Below are positions 1 through 8,469 of a stretch of DNA of 64,000 nucleotides, piece after piece. This DNA is from Mycobacterium asiaticum (lineage in GTDB: Bacteria; Actinomycetota; Actinomycetes; Mycobacteriales; Mycobacteriaceae). The notes beneath the pieces are model-generated. The model saw only the letters and a program-made list of their open reading frames with translations. It did not search any database and was not told where the DNA came from. The DNA lies in NCBI RefSeq assembly GCF_001673315.1, contig NZ_LZLQ01000015.1:248001-312000 (forward strand). Reading direction: 5' to 3'. Within the stretch, counting starts at the first letter, position 1. Every line of letters begins with the position of its first letter. A program made the translations under genes and the position numbers.

Positions 1-307
1 TCAGTTCGCTGACGCGATGCTTTTGTCCCAGCGAACTAACAGCTAATTGGTACTTAATACATACTGTTCGCGGCCAAAACGCTATAGCCAGCGCCGTTAT
101 GGATCTCACCCGTTACGTCGGCGTTTCGTTGCCCGAACGAGCCCGAAAACCAACCCGAAATTGCGCCTTCCGCAGCATTTCTGAGTGGCAGCTCGACAAA
201 ACCTCAAGTTAGATTCTCAGCGTTATCTGGGATGTTCGTGCTCGCCTGGAATGCCTTGGCGGTCAGGACTTCCTGCAAGTCGCCGCATGACGCTCGGGAG
301 GTACTAG
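1..307. other. Intergenic region upstream of the SbtA-like gene
   Basis: No convincing coding region. The first 110 bases are AT-richer than the rest of the window and could hold a promoter, but I could not define one. The only clear element is a strong ribosome binding site (GGGAGGT, about 297-303) serving the start at 308. In M. tuberculosis the gene on this side is mbtI, which is not within the window. Confidence 0.5.
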
Positions 308-1540
308 ATGCTGCACGAGTTCTGGGAAAATTTCACGCACAACCTGTTCAAGCCGCTGCTGCTGTTCTTCTACTTCGGATTCCTGATCCCAATCTTGAAG
401 GTGCGCTTCGAATTTCCGTATGTGATCTACCAGGGTTTGACCATGTACCTGCTGCTGGCGATCGGTTGGCACGGGGGTGAGGAACTCGCCAAAATCGAAC
501 CGTCGAGCGTCGGCGTCATCGTCGGCTTCATGGTGATGGGATTCGTGTTGAACTTCCTCATCGGAGCCGTCGCGTACTACCTCCTTCGCTATACGACCAG
601 GATGCGACGAGTCGACAGGGCCACGGTCGCCGGGTATTACGGGTCGGATTCAGCTGGAACATTTGCCACCTGCGTAGCCGTACTCACCAGCATCGGCATC
701 GCCTTCAACGCCTACATGCCGGTCATGCTGGCCGTCATGGAGGTTCCGGGCTGCCTGGTGGCGCTCTACCTGGTGGCGCGGCTACGACACCGCGGCATGG
801 ACGAAGCCGGGAACATGCCCGACGAGCCCGGTTACCGCGTCCGGGTCGGTATCGGACCCGGCACGGTCGCGAGGCCCCCGGATGGCCGCAGCGTCGAAAG
901 TCGACACCGCGAGATCGAGCAGGAACTCGAATTATCGCTGGAGAAGCGGGAACACGACGACCGGGATTGCGACGACGGGGGCCGGGATGCGGCCAAGAAG
1001 TCGAGGCTGTTCTCGCGGGAACTGCTACAGGAGGTCTTCCTCAACCCCGGGCTGTGCCTGCTCGTAGGTGGGATCATCATCGGCCTCGTCAGTGGACTGC
1101 AGGGCGAGAAGGTGGTCCATGACGACGACGCCTTCTTCGTCACGGCCTTCCAGGGTGTTCTGGCGCTGTTCCTGCTCGAAATGGGCATGACGGCATCCCG
1201 CAAGCTGCGGGACCTGCGATCGGCGGGGCGCGGATTCATCTTCTTCGGTCTGTTGGCGCCTAATCTGTTTGCGACATTGGGAATTTTCGTGGCGCACGGC
1301 TATGCGGCCCTCACCCACGCCGACTTCAAACCAGGAACCTATGTGCTGTTCGCGGTGCTCTGCGGCGCAGCGTCTTACATCGCCGTGCCAGCCGTGCATC
1401 GACTTGCCATCCCCGAAGCCAGCCCGACGTTGCCGTTGGCAGCATCACTGGGGCTGACGTTCTCCTACAACGTGACCATCGGCATTCCGCTCTACATTGA
1501 AATTGCGCGCGTCATCGGGCAATGGTTTCAGGCGAACTGA
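308..1540 (+). CDS. SbtA-like sodium-dependent bicarbonate transporter family membrane protein
   Basis: 410 residues with about ten hydrophobic segments in two halves, separated by a charged linker of roughly residues 160-240 rich in Arg, Glu and Asp. The N-terminus and the repeated inverted membrane halves fit the SbtA/DUF897 family (sodium-dependent bicarbonate uptake in cyanobacteria). In mycobacteria the substrate is not established, so the transport role is inferred from family. Start chosen for a GGGAGGT ribosome binding site five bases before the ATG. It converges with hemW, with only 8 bases between stops. Orthologous in position to Rv2387. Confidence 0.85.
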   Translation: MLHEFWENFTHNLFKPLLLFFYFGFLIPILKVRFEFPYVIYQGLTMYLLLAIGWHGGEELAKIEPSSVGVIVGFMVMGFVLNFLIGAVAYYLLRYTTRMRRVDRATVAGYYGSDSAGTFATCVAVLTSIGIAFNAYMPVMLAVMEVPGCLVALYLVARLRHRGMDEAGNMPDEPGYRVRVGIGPGTVARPPDGRSVESRHREIEQELELSLEKREHDDRDCDDGGRDAAKKSRLFSRELLQEVFLNPGLCLLVGGIIIGLVSGLQGEKVVHDDDAFFVTAFQGVLALFLLEMGMTASRKLRDLRSAGRGFIFFGLLAPNLFATLGIFVAHGYAALTHADFKPGTYVLFAVLCGAASYIAVPAVHRLAIPEASPTLPLAASLGLTFSYNVTIGIPLYIEIARVIGQWFQAN

Positions 1541-1548
1541 AACCCCTT

Positions 1549-2721
1549 CTAGTCCAACAGCATCCGCACGACCGCATCGGCGAGCAATCTACCGCGGTCG
1601 GTCAGGATCAGCACGTCGTCCTGCGCAATCAGCAAACCGTCCGCCACGGCCACGTCCGCGCGCTCGCGCTCGGCGGGGTGCAGCCGGCTCATCGGTAGCC
1701 CGTGGCGCAGCCGGATCTGCAGCATCACCTCTTCGGTGTGCAGTGCTTCGGCGCCGAGTTGCTCGAAGCCGGATACCGGTAGGGCCGCGCCAGCCAACAG
1801 TTCCGCATACGCGTTGGGGTGCTTGACATTCCACCAGCGAGTCGCGCCGATGTAGCCGTGCGCTCCGGGTCCGGCGCCCCACCATTGGCCACCCGCCCAG
1901 TAGCCGAGATTGTGGCGGCATTCACCGCCGGGCCGCGCCCAGTTGGACACCTCGTACCAGGTCAGGCCGGCCGCCTGCAGGCGCTCGTCGACCAGCTCGT
2001 AGCGGCGGGCCAGCACATCGTTGTCGGGTGCGGCCAGCTCACCGCGACGGACCCGCCCGGCCAATGCGGTGCCCTCCTCGACCACCAGCGCGTACGCAGA
2101 CACATGGTCGACGCCCGTCTCGATCGCCGTATCCACCGACCGCAGCAGATCGTCATCGGACTCGCCGGGGGTGCCATAGATGAGATCCAGGCTGACGTGC
2201 TCGAAACCCAACTCGAGTGCCTCGCGAGCCGCCGACGCCGACCGGTTCGGGGTGTGCACCCGGTCCAGCACCCCGAGCAGCTGCGGCACCACCGACTGCA
2301 TGCCGAGCGACACACGCGTATAGCCGGCCGACCGGATCTCCTCGAAAAATTCCGGCCAGGTGGACTCCGGGTTGGCTTCGGTCGTGATCTCGGCGTCAGG
2401 CGCCAACGGGAAATGCTCCCGCACCATGTCGAGCAACGTGGTCAGCCGCGCCCCACCCAGCAGTGACGGCGTTCCGCCGCCGACGAACACGGTGTCCAAG
2501 GACGGTCCATCCAGCCGGGCGCTGGCCAGCTCGAGTTCGGTGCGCAGTGCCTGCAGCCAGCCGTCCGGATTGACCCCGCCCAGCTCCGCGGGGGTGTATG
2601 TGTTGAAGTCGCAGTAGCCGCAGCGTGTGATGCAGAACGGCACGTGCACGTAGAGCCCGAGCGGTTGACCGGGCGTTGGCCGCATCGCCGGCAGATCTAC
2701 TGCGGCCTGAACAGGAACCAT
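1549..2721 (-). CDS. hemW: HemW-like radical SAM protein (annotated HemN in M. tuberculosis)
   Basis: About 390 residues. The radical SAM cluster motif CxxxCxxC is visible near the N-terminus (CITRCGYCDF), followed by GGGTPS, typical of HemN/HemW proteins. Length and the single N-terminal cluster without the HemN extension favour HemW, a heme-binding chaperone-like protein, over true anaerobic coproporphyrinogen III dehydrogenase. I placed the start at the ATG at 2721. An in-frame TTG at 2727 and an ATG 12 codons downstream are alternatives, and none has a clear ribosome binding site. Orthologue of Rv2388c by position and sequence. Confidence 0.85.
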   Translation of the reverse strand: MVPVQAAVDLPAMRPTPGQPLGLYVHVPFCITRCGYCDFNTYTPAELGGVNPDGWLQALRTELELASARLDGPSLDTVFVGGGTPSLLGGARLTTLLDMVREHFPLAPDAEITTEANPESTWPEFFEEIRSAGYTRVSLGMQSVVPQLLGVLDRVHTPNRSASAAREALELGFEHVSLDLIYGTPGESDDDLLRSVDTAIETGVDHVSAYALVVEEGTALAGRVRRGELAAPDNDVLARRYELVDERLQAAGLTWYEVSNWARPGGECRHNLGYWAGGQWWGAGPGAHGYIGATRWWNVKHPNAYAELLAGAALPVSGFEQLGAEALHTEEVMLQIRLRHGLPMSRLHPAERERADVAVADGLLIAQDDVLILTDRGRLLADAVVRMLLD

Positions 2722-2868
2722 GGCCAAATCTTGGCACGACAGCCCCGCGAGAGCAGTTTTGCCAGGTTATTCCCGGTTTTGTTTGCCCGAGTACCCAGCT
2801 TGCCTGGGTACTTTTAATCAGCGTGAGACGAAATTTTACCTGGTAGCGTCGTTGCGCCCGATCCATGG

Positions 2869-2874
2869 CAGAAT
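2869..2874 (+). promoter_or_regulatory. -10 element for a leaderless cysteine-leader transcript
   Basis: CAGAAT preceded by an extended TGG, ending 7 bases before the GTG at 2882. That spacing puts transcription start on the GTG itself, the arrangement of leaderless mycobacterial mRNAs. No good -35 hexamer is visible. Inference from spacing and motif only. Confidence 0.5.
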
Positions 2875-2881
2875 GGCACCC

Positions 2882-2974
2882 GTGACCGCCGCCAATTCGA
2901 ACCTGCGCGTAGCGCTGGTGGCGCGGCGGCATATCGACCTCAAGCGCGTTTGCAGCTGTTGCTGTCTGCCTTGA
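2882..2974 (+). CDS. Leaderless 30-residue polycysteine leader peptide upstream of sirA
   Basis: GTG-initiated small frame of 30 codons whose product contains ALVARRHIDLKRV and ends VCSCCCLP, giving four Cys codons within five positions just before the stop. Stop TGA lies 112 bases before the sirA start. Such polycysteine leader frames upstream of sulfur genes in mycobacteria (established in M. smegmatis) sense cysteinyl-tRNA supply: ribosome stalling at the Cys codons in low cysteine opens expression of the downstream operon. An in-frame ATG lies three codons upstream (2873), but the promoter spacing favours GTG at 2882. The peptide itself probably has no function. Confidence 0.75.
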   Translation: MTAANSNLRVALVARRHIDLKRVCSCCCLP

Positions 2975-3086
2975 TGTCGTAGACCCAGCCCACCCGTTCC
3001 ACCTGCTGGCTGCCGGATCTGCGCCGCCGGAATCAACGGTGTGCTGCGCGCGTTCCAGTCGGCATGTTCGCGAAGGAGATCCCCGA

Positions 3087-4757
3087 ATGACCACAGCACG
3101 TCCCGCCAAGGCACCTCGCAATGAGGGTCAGTGGGCGCTGGGCAATCGCGAGCCGCTCAACGGCAACGAAGAGATGAAGCAGGCCGGAGCGCCGCTCGAG
3201 GTGCGGGAACGCATCGAGAACATCTACGCCAAGAACGGTTTCGACAGCATCGAGAAGGGCGACCTGCGCGGGCGCTTCCGCTGGTGGGGTCTGTACACCC
3301 AGCGCGAGCAGGGTTACGACGGCTCATTCACCGGTGACGACAACATGGACATGCTCGAAGCCCGGTACTTCATGATGCGGGTGCGCTGCGACGGTGGCGC
3401 CATCACGACCGCCGCGCTGCGCACCCTGGGCGAGATCTCCACCGAATTCGCCCGCGACACGGCCGACATCTCTGACCGCGAGAACGTCCAGTACCACTGG
3501 ATCGAGGTGGAGAACGTTCCCGAGATATGGCGGCGCCTGGAGGCGGTCGGCCTTCAGACCGCTGAGGCCTGCGGTGACTGCCCCCGCGTGATCCTGGGCT
3601 CCCCGCTGGCCGGCGAGTCGCTCGACGAGGTGCTCGACCCGACCTGGGCGATCGACGAGATCGCGCGCCGCTACATCGGCAAGCCGGATTTCGCCGACCT
3701 GCCGCGCAAGTACAAGACCGCCATCTCGGGCCTGCAGGACGTCGCACACGAGATCAACGACATCGCGTTCATCGGCGTCAACCATCCTGAGCACGGACCG
3801 GGCCTGGACCTGTGGGTCGGCGGCGGCCTGTCCACCAACCCGATGCTGGCTCAGCGCCTCGGCGCCTGGGTGCCGCTGAACGAGGTGCCCGAGGTGTGGG
3901 CAGCGGTGACCTCGATTTTCCGTGACTACGGCTATCGCCGGCTGCGAGCCAAGGCGCGGCTGAAGTTCCTGGTCAAGGACTGGGGTGTCGAGAAATTCCG
4001 GGAAGTTCTCGAAACGGAGTACCTCAAGCGCAAATTGATCGACGGCCCCGCGCCGACACCGACCACCCATCCGGTCGATCACGTCGGTGTACAACGAACC
4101 AAGAACGGGCTCAACGCCATTGGGGCATCCCCCATCGCCGGGCGGGTCTCCGGCAGCATTCTGACCGCCGTTGCCGTGCTGGCGGAGCGGGCCGGGTCGG
4201 ACCGGATCCGGTTCACCCCGTACCAGAAACTGGTCATTCTCGACGTTCCGGACGAGAAGCTGGACGAGACGATCGCCGGCTTGGATGCACTCGGCCTGCA
4301 GACGCGGCCTTCGCACTGGCGCCGAAACCTGATGGCGTGCACTGGAATCGAATTCTGCAAATTGTCGTTTGCCGACACCCGGGTCCGGTCACAGTCGCTG
4401 GTGCCCGAGTTGGAAAGCCGGCTCGAGGACATCAACGCCGACCTCGATGTGCCGATCACGATCAACATCAACGGCTGCCCCAACTCGTGTGCGCGAATTC
4501 AAGTCGCCGACATCGGATTCAAAGGTCAGATGGTTGACGACGGTGATGGCAACTCGGTCGAGGGCTTCCAAGTCCACTTGGGCGGCAGCCTCGGGCTGGA
4601 TAGCGGATTCGGGCGAAAACTGCGTCAGCACAAGGTCACCAGCGATGAGCTGGGCGATTACATCGAGCGGGTGGCGCGCAACTTCGTCAAGCATCGCAAC
4701 GAGGGTGAACGCTTCGCGCAGTGGGCAATCCGGGCCGAGGAGGACGACCTGAGATGA
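3087..4757 (+). CDS. sirA: Ferredoxin-dependent sulfite reductase
   Basis: 556 residues, the usual size of mycobacterial SirA (annotated nirA in H37Rv, Rv2391). It reduces sulfite to sulfide with a siroheme and a 4Fe-4S cluster. The cluster ligands are visible as CTGIEFC (Cys-x5-Cys) and NGCPNSC (Cys-x3-Cys) in the C-terminal third. The ACGDCPR segment near residue 165 lies where the family has the Cys of a Tyr-Cys crosslink. ATG at 3087 is preceded by GAAGGAGA. An in-frame start at 3039 would only add leader sequence. The stop overlaps the cysH start (ATGA), so the two are translationally coupled. Expression is probably controlled by the polycysteine leader at 2882. Confidence 0.93.
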   Translation: MTTARPAKAPRNEGQWALGNREPLNGNEEMKQAGAPLEVRERIENIYAKNGFDSIEKGDLRGRFRWWGLYTQREQGYDGSFTGDDNMDMLEARYFMMRVRCDGGAITTAALRTLGEISTEFARDTADISDRENVQYHWIEVENVPEIWRRLEAVGLQTAEACGDCPRVILGSPLAGESLDEVLDPTWAIDEIARRYIGKPDFADLPRKYKTAISGLQDVAHEINDIAFIGVNHPEHGPGLDLWVGGGLSTNPMLAQRLGAWVPLNEVPEVWAAVTSIFRDYGYRRLRAKARLKFLVKDWGVEKFREVLETEYLKRKLIDGPAPTPTTHPVDHVGVQRTKNGLNAIGASPIAGRVSGSILTAVAVLAERAGSDRIRFTPYQKLVILDVPDEKLDETIAGLDALGLQTRPSHWRRNLMACTGIEFCKLSFADTRVRSQSLVPELESRLEDINADLDVPITININGCPNSCARIQVADIGFKGQMVDDGDGNSVEGFQVHLGGSLGLDSGFGRKLRQHKVTSDELGDYIERVARNFVKHRNEGERFAQWAIRAEEDDLR

Positions 4758-5494
4758 CTGAGGCGACCACGTTGACCGAGGACCAGTTGCGGGAGTTGGC
4801 CGCGCGCGGTGCCGCCGAGCTTCAGGGCGCCAACGCCACCGAGTTGCTGCAGTGGACGGAAGAGCATTTCGGCAACGTCAACGGACCCCGCGGGTGGGCG
4901 ACGTGCAATTACGTCGTGGCCTCGAACATGCAGGACGCCGTCCTGGTGGATCTCGCCGCCAAGGTGCGCCCGGGTGTGCCAGTGATGTTCCTGGATACCG
5001 GCTACCACTTCGTGGAAACCATCGGTACTCGCGATGCGATCGAATCCGTCTACGACATCAGGGTTGTCAACGTCACCCCCGAACAGACGGTGGCCGAACA
5101 GGACAAGCTGCTGGGCAAGGACTTGTTCGCTCGAAACCCCGGTGAATGCTGCCGGCTACGCAAAGTGGTTCCGCTGGGCAAGGCGCTGCGCGGGTATTCG
5201 GCGTGGGTCACCGGCCTGCGCCGGGTGGATGCACCCACCCGCGCCAACGCCCCGCTGATCGGATTCGACGAGGCGTTCAAACTGGTGAAGATCAACCCGC
5301 TGGCGGCATGGTCCGACCAGGACATGGACGACTACATCGCCGAGCACGATGTTCTGGTCAATCCGCTGGTCAGCGAAGGCTATCCGTCGATCGGGTGCGC
5401 GCCCTGCACGGTTAAGCCGGTCGAGGGCGCCGATCCACGCAGCGGACGCTGGCAGGGCATGGCCAAGACGGAATGCGGGTTGCACGCGTCGTGA
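4754..5494 (+). CDS. cysH: Adenosine 5'-phosphosulfate reductase
   Basis: 246 residues. It converts APS to sulfite using thioredoxin. The four 4Fe-4S ligands that mark APS (not PAPS) reductases are visible: the adjacent pair in ECCRLRK and the pair in CAPC. The catalytic cysteine is in the C-terminal ECGLH. The start ATG lies inside the sirA stop (ATGA). Together with sirA it supplies sulfide for cysteine synthesis. Orthologue of Rv2392. Confidence 0.94.
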   Translation: MTEATTLTEDQLRELAARGAAELQGANATELLQWTEEHFGNVNGPRGWATCNYVVASNMQDAVLVDLAAKVRPGVPVMFLDTGYHFVETIGTRDAIESVYDIRVVNVTPEQTVAEQDKLLGKDLFARNPGECCRLRKVVPLGKALRGYSAWVTGLRRVDAPTRANAPLIGFDEAFKLVKINPLAAWSDQDMDDYIAEHDVLVNPLVSEGYPSIGCAPCTVKPVEGADPRSGRWQGMAKTECGLHAS

Positions 5495-5522
5495 CGCGCT
5501 GGCGACGATGCAGAGCGCAGCG

Positions 5523-6257
5523 ATGAGAAGGAGCAGCGCCATCGAGACGCGCCTTATTTTGACCGCGCACGGCAGTGTGGATCCACGGTCGGCGGCCAAC
5601 GCTCGGGCTGTCGGCCGTCGGCTGATGCTGATGCGACCACAACTCGATGTGCGAGTTGCGTTCTGCGAGCATAACTCTCCGAGTCTGGTCGACGTGCTCG
5701 ACCGCTACCCGGGTGAGGCGGTCGTCGCTCCGCTGCTTTTGGCAAACGCCTACCATGCGCGCGTCGACATTCCCACTCAGCTCGCAAGTTGTGGCGCCAC
5801 CGAACGGGTTTTGCAGGCCGATGTGCTCGGCGAGGATGATCGCCTGGTATCGGTGCTGCGCCAGCGGGTAACGGAATTGCAGGTCTCGCGGCTCGATCAC
5901 CGGGTGGGTGTGCTCGTGGTGGCGATCGGTTCTTCTGACCCTGTCGCGAATGCGCACACCGCCGAAATCGCTCCGAGGCTGTTGGCTGGCACCCGATGGG
6001 CTACGGCCACAACGGCATTCGCCACCCATCCGGAACCTGCGCTGGTGGAATCAGTGCGGCGGTTGCGGCGGTCCGGTGCTCGCCGCGTAGTGATCGCCCC
6101 GTGGTTCCTCGCGCCCGGGCGTATCCCGGACCGGGTGGAGCGGTTCGCGCGCGACGCCGGCCTGGCCATGGCAGCGCCATTGGGCGCACACCAGCTGGTG
6201 GCCGAGACGGTGCTGGAACGGTTCGATCAGGCCACGGCCGCGCGCGTAGCGGCCTAG
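5523..6257 (+). CDS. che1: Sirohydrochlorin ferrochelatase-like protein (CbiX family)
   Basis: About 244 residues beginning with the CbiX/SirB signature LILTAHGS, with a second half repeating the fold (VVAIGSSDP, VVIAPWFLAPG). It probably inserts iron into sirohydrochlorin to make siroheme, the cofactor of the sulfite reductase encoded two genes upstream. The start is uncertain: ATG at 5523 gives 11 residues before the domain, and ATG at 5508 is also in frame. Neither has a good ribosome binding site, so translation may be coupled to cysH, which ends 28 bases upstream. Orthologue of Rv2393. Confidence 0.85.
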   Translation: MRRSSAIETRLILTAHGSVDPRSAANARAVGRRLMLMRPQLDVRVAFCEHNSPSLVDVLDRYPGEAVVAPLLLANAYHARVDIPTQLASCGATERVLQADVLGEDDRLVSVLRQRVTELQVSRLDHRVGVLVVAIGSSDPVANAHTAEIAPRLLAGTRWATATTAFATHPEPALVESVRRLRRSGARRVVIAPWFLAPGRIPDRVERFARDAGLAMAAPLGAHQLVAETVLERFDQATAARVAA

Positions 6258-6281
6258 CCGTCGCGGCTCGGCGCCCAACCT

Positions 6282-6306
6282 GTGTAAGCCGGACATGACG
6301 GGGTAT
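6282..6306 (+). promoter_or_regulatory. Possible SigF-type promoter for the DUF6480 gene
   Basis: GTGT at 6282-6285, a 15-base spacer, then GGGTAT at 6301-6306, compared with the mycobacterial SigF consensus GTTT-N15-17-GGGTAT. One mismatch in the -35. It lies 11 bases before the ATG at 6318. Motif match only. Confidence 0.4.
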
Positions 6307-6317
6307 TCCCTTCCCTC

Positions 6318-6551
6318 ATGACCGCACTACCGCCGGATCCCGAGCCGTCGAAGACTCCTGGCCTGGAGCCGGGGGGCGGGGTCACACCGGGTTCCACTCC
6401 CCCGGACTCCGCGCAAACATCCGGCCTCTCCGAATCTCAGCCGATACCGACGCGACGACTGACACCGCTCGCAATCGTGAGCATCATCGCGGTTGTCGTT
6501 TTCGTCGCGTTGTTTGTCGCGGTCGCGATGGGACTGATCTCGCGTTGGTAA
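6318..6551 (+). CDS. DUF6480-type small membrane protein
   Basis: 77 residues: a Pro/Gly/Ser/Thr-rich N-terminal half (residues 1-48) and one C-terminal transmembrane segment (about residues 50-73) ending SRW. This is the layout of the DUF6480 family of actinobacteria, whose function is unknown. It stands between the sirA and cysA operons and converges with cysA, with 3 bases between stops. It may be stress-induced, given the SigF-like element just upstream. Confidence 0.65.
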   Translation: MTALPPDPEPSKTPGLEPGGGVTPGSTPPDSAQTSGLSESQPIPTRRLTPLAIVSIIAVVVFVALFVAVAMGLISRW

Positions 6552-6554
6552 GCG

Positions 6555-7637
6555 CTAGGCGGGCGCCAGCGTGGATTGGTTTTCGTCGGCGCCGTCGTCC
6601 CCGACCAGGAGGTTCGCGGCAATCGGCGGTACCCGGGTGGCGCGCACATAGACGGTGTCACCGTCCTTCAAGGCCAGCGCCTCGGCATCCCCGCGGGTGA
6701 TCTGCGCGGTGAACGGACTGCCGGAGGGCGCCGCCGTCAATTCGACCCGCACCTCGAAGCCCAGCGCCACCACCCGGTCCACCGTGGCCTTCACCACACC
6801 GATCGACTCGGCCGTGCCGTCGCCGCCGGCCACCGCCATATCCGGCTTGCGACCCACCCGAATGTCATGCGGCCGAACCAGCGCGCCGTTCAGCGCGGAC
6901 ACCGCGCCCAGGAACGACATCACGAACGCATTCGTCGGAGCGTCGTACACGTCGGTCGGGGAACCGACCTGCTCGATGCGGCCTTTGTTGAGCACGGCGA
7001 TCCGGTCGGCCACGTCGAGCGCCTCGGCCTGATCGTGGGTGACCAGCACGGTGGTGACGTGCACCTCGTCGTGCAGGCGCCGTAACCATGCGCGCAGATC
7101 TTCACGAACCTTGGCGTCCAGTGCGCCGAACGGTTCGTCGAGCAACAGCACCTGCGGATCCACCGCGAGCGCCCTGGCCAGCGCCATGCGTTGCCGCTGA
7201 CCGCCCGAGAGCTGGTTGGGATAGCGGTTCTGAAAGCCGCTGAGGCCCACCACTTCCAACAAGTGGTCAACTTTTTCGTTGATCTCAGCCTTGGGACGCT
7301 TACGGATCTTCAACCCATAAGCGACGTTGTTGCGCACCGTCAGGTGCTTGAACGCCGCATAGTGCTGGAAGACGAACCCGATGCCGCGCCGCTGCGGGGG
7401 CACCCGGGTGACGTCGCGACCGTTGATCGTGACTGTGCCGGAATCTGGTTGGTCCAGGCCGGCGATCGTGCGCAGCAAGGTGGACTTGCCCGAGCCACTG
7501 GGGCCCAGCAGGGCCGTCAGCGAACCGCTGGGCACGACGAAGTCCACATGGTCCAGTGCGACGAAATCCCCGTAATGCTTGTATGCGTCTCGCACGACGA
7601 TTGCGTGATTGTCTTGGTCGGTCCCGGCGTTTGCCAT
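6555..7637 (-). CDS. cysA: Sulfate/thiosulfate ABC transporter ATPase
   Basis: 360 residues with all ABC ATPase motifs in order: Walker [10 protein letters not shown] (about residue 45), signature LSGGQRQRM, Walker [13 protein letters not shown] and the H-loop VTHDQ. A C-terminal TOBE-like domain follows. It powers sulfate import through CysT/CysW, fed by SubI. Last gene of the subI-cysT-cysW-cysA operon, 19 bases after cysW. Orthologue of Rv2397c. Confidence 0.95.
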   Translation of the reverse strand: MANAGTDQDNHAIVVRDAYKHYGDFVALDHVDFVVPSGSLTALLGPSGSGKSTLLRTIAGLDQPDSGTVTINGRDVTRVPPQRRGIGFVFQHYAAFKHLTVRNNVAYGLKIRKRPKAEINEKVDHLLEVVGLSGFQNRYPNQLSGGQRQRMALARALAVDPQVLLLDEPFGALDAKVREDLRAWLRRLHDEVHVTTVLVTHDQAEALDVADRIAVLNKGRIEQVGSPTDVYDAPTNAFVMSFLGAVSALNGALVRPHDIRVGRKPDMAVAGGDGTAESIGVVKATVDRVVALGFEVRVELTAAPSGSPFTAQITRGDAEALALKDGDTVYVRATRVPPIAANLLVGDDGADENQSTLAPA

Positions 7638-7656
7638 CGAGTCTCCTTAGTCCCGC

Positions 7657-8469
7657 CTACCTGCTTGCTCGTGCCCGACGGGCATCCAGCACGACCTGAA
7701 CGATCAACACGAGTACCGCCACCGCCATCAGCAGAGTTGAAAGGGCGTAGGCACCGTATTCCGCACCGCGGTTGTAGCGGTCCGACACCAGCAGCGTCAG
7801 AGTCTGCGACTGGCCGGGAAGGTTGGACGACACCATGATCACCGCGCCGTACTCGCCGAGCGTGCGCGCAATGGTCAGCACGATGCCGTACGTCAGCCCC
7901 CACCGGATGGACGGCAGTGTGATTCGCCAAAACGTCTGCCACCAGCCGGATCCCAGGGTCGCGGCGGCCTGTTCCTGATCCGTGCCCAGTTCGTGCAGCA
8001 CCGGTTCGACCTCGCGCACCACGAACGGCAGGGTGACGAAGATGCTGGCCAACACGATGCCGGGCAGGCCGAAAATGATCTTCAGCCCAAGATCGCGCTC
8101 GACGAACCCCAGCGCACCCCCGGCCCCCCACAGCACGATCAGCGCCACACCTACGACGACCGGCGACACCGCGAACGGCAGATCGATGATTGCCTGCAGG
8201 AAACCTTTGCCGCGAAACCTGTTACGGGCCAACACCAAAGCGGTCGGGATACCGAAGACCACGTTTAGGGGGACCACGATGGCCACCACGAGCAGCGAGA
8301 GGTTCAGCGCGGATACCGCGGCGGGTGTACTGACCCAGTCATAGAACTGGCCCAACCCCGGCTGGAACGTGCGCCACAGGATCAGCATCACCGGGATGAT
8401 CAGCAACACCAGGATGTATCCCAGGGCGGTGTAACGGAGCAGGTAGCGGACCGTGCGGGAAGACGTCAT
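7657..8469 (-). CDS. cysW: Sulfate ABC transporter permease CysW
   Basis: 270 residues with six membrane segments. The EAA loop (EQAAATLGSG followed by WRITLPSI), which contacts the ATPase, is clear. ATG at 8469 overlaps the cysT stop by four bases (ATGA). Forms the channel with CysT. Orthologue of Rv2398c. Confidence 0.93.
   Translation of the reverse strand: MTSSRTVRYLLRYTALGYILVLLIIPVMLILWRTFQPGLGQFYDWVSTPAAVSALNLSLLVVAIVVPLNVVFGIPTALVLARNRFRGKGFLQAIIDLPFAVSPVVVGVALIVLWGAGGALGFVERDLGLKIIFGLPGIVLASIFVTLPFVVREVEPVLHELGTDQEQAAATLGSGWWQTFWRITLPSIRWGLTYGIVLTIARTLGEYGAVIMVSSNLPGQSQTLTLLVSDRYNRGAEYGAYALSTLLMAVAVLVLIVQVVLDARRARASR

Noticed and set aside
181..307. IdeR box before the SbtA-like gene (TTAGATTCTCAG)
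   Set aside because: Too many mismatches to the 19-base consensus. Neighbouring mycobactin genes in H37Rv made it tempting, but the sequence does not support it.
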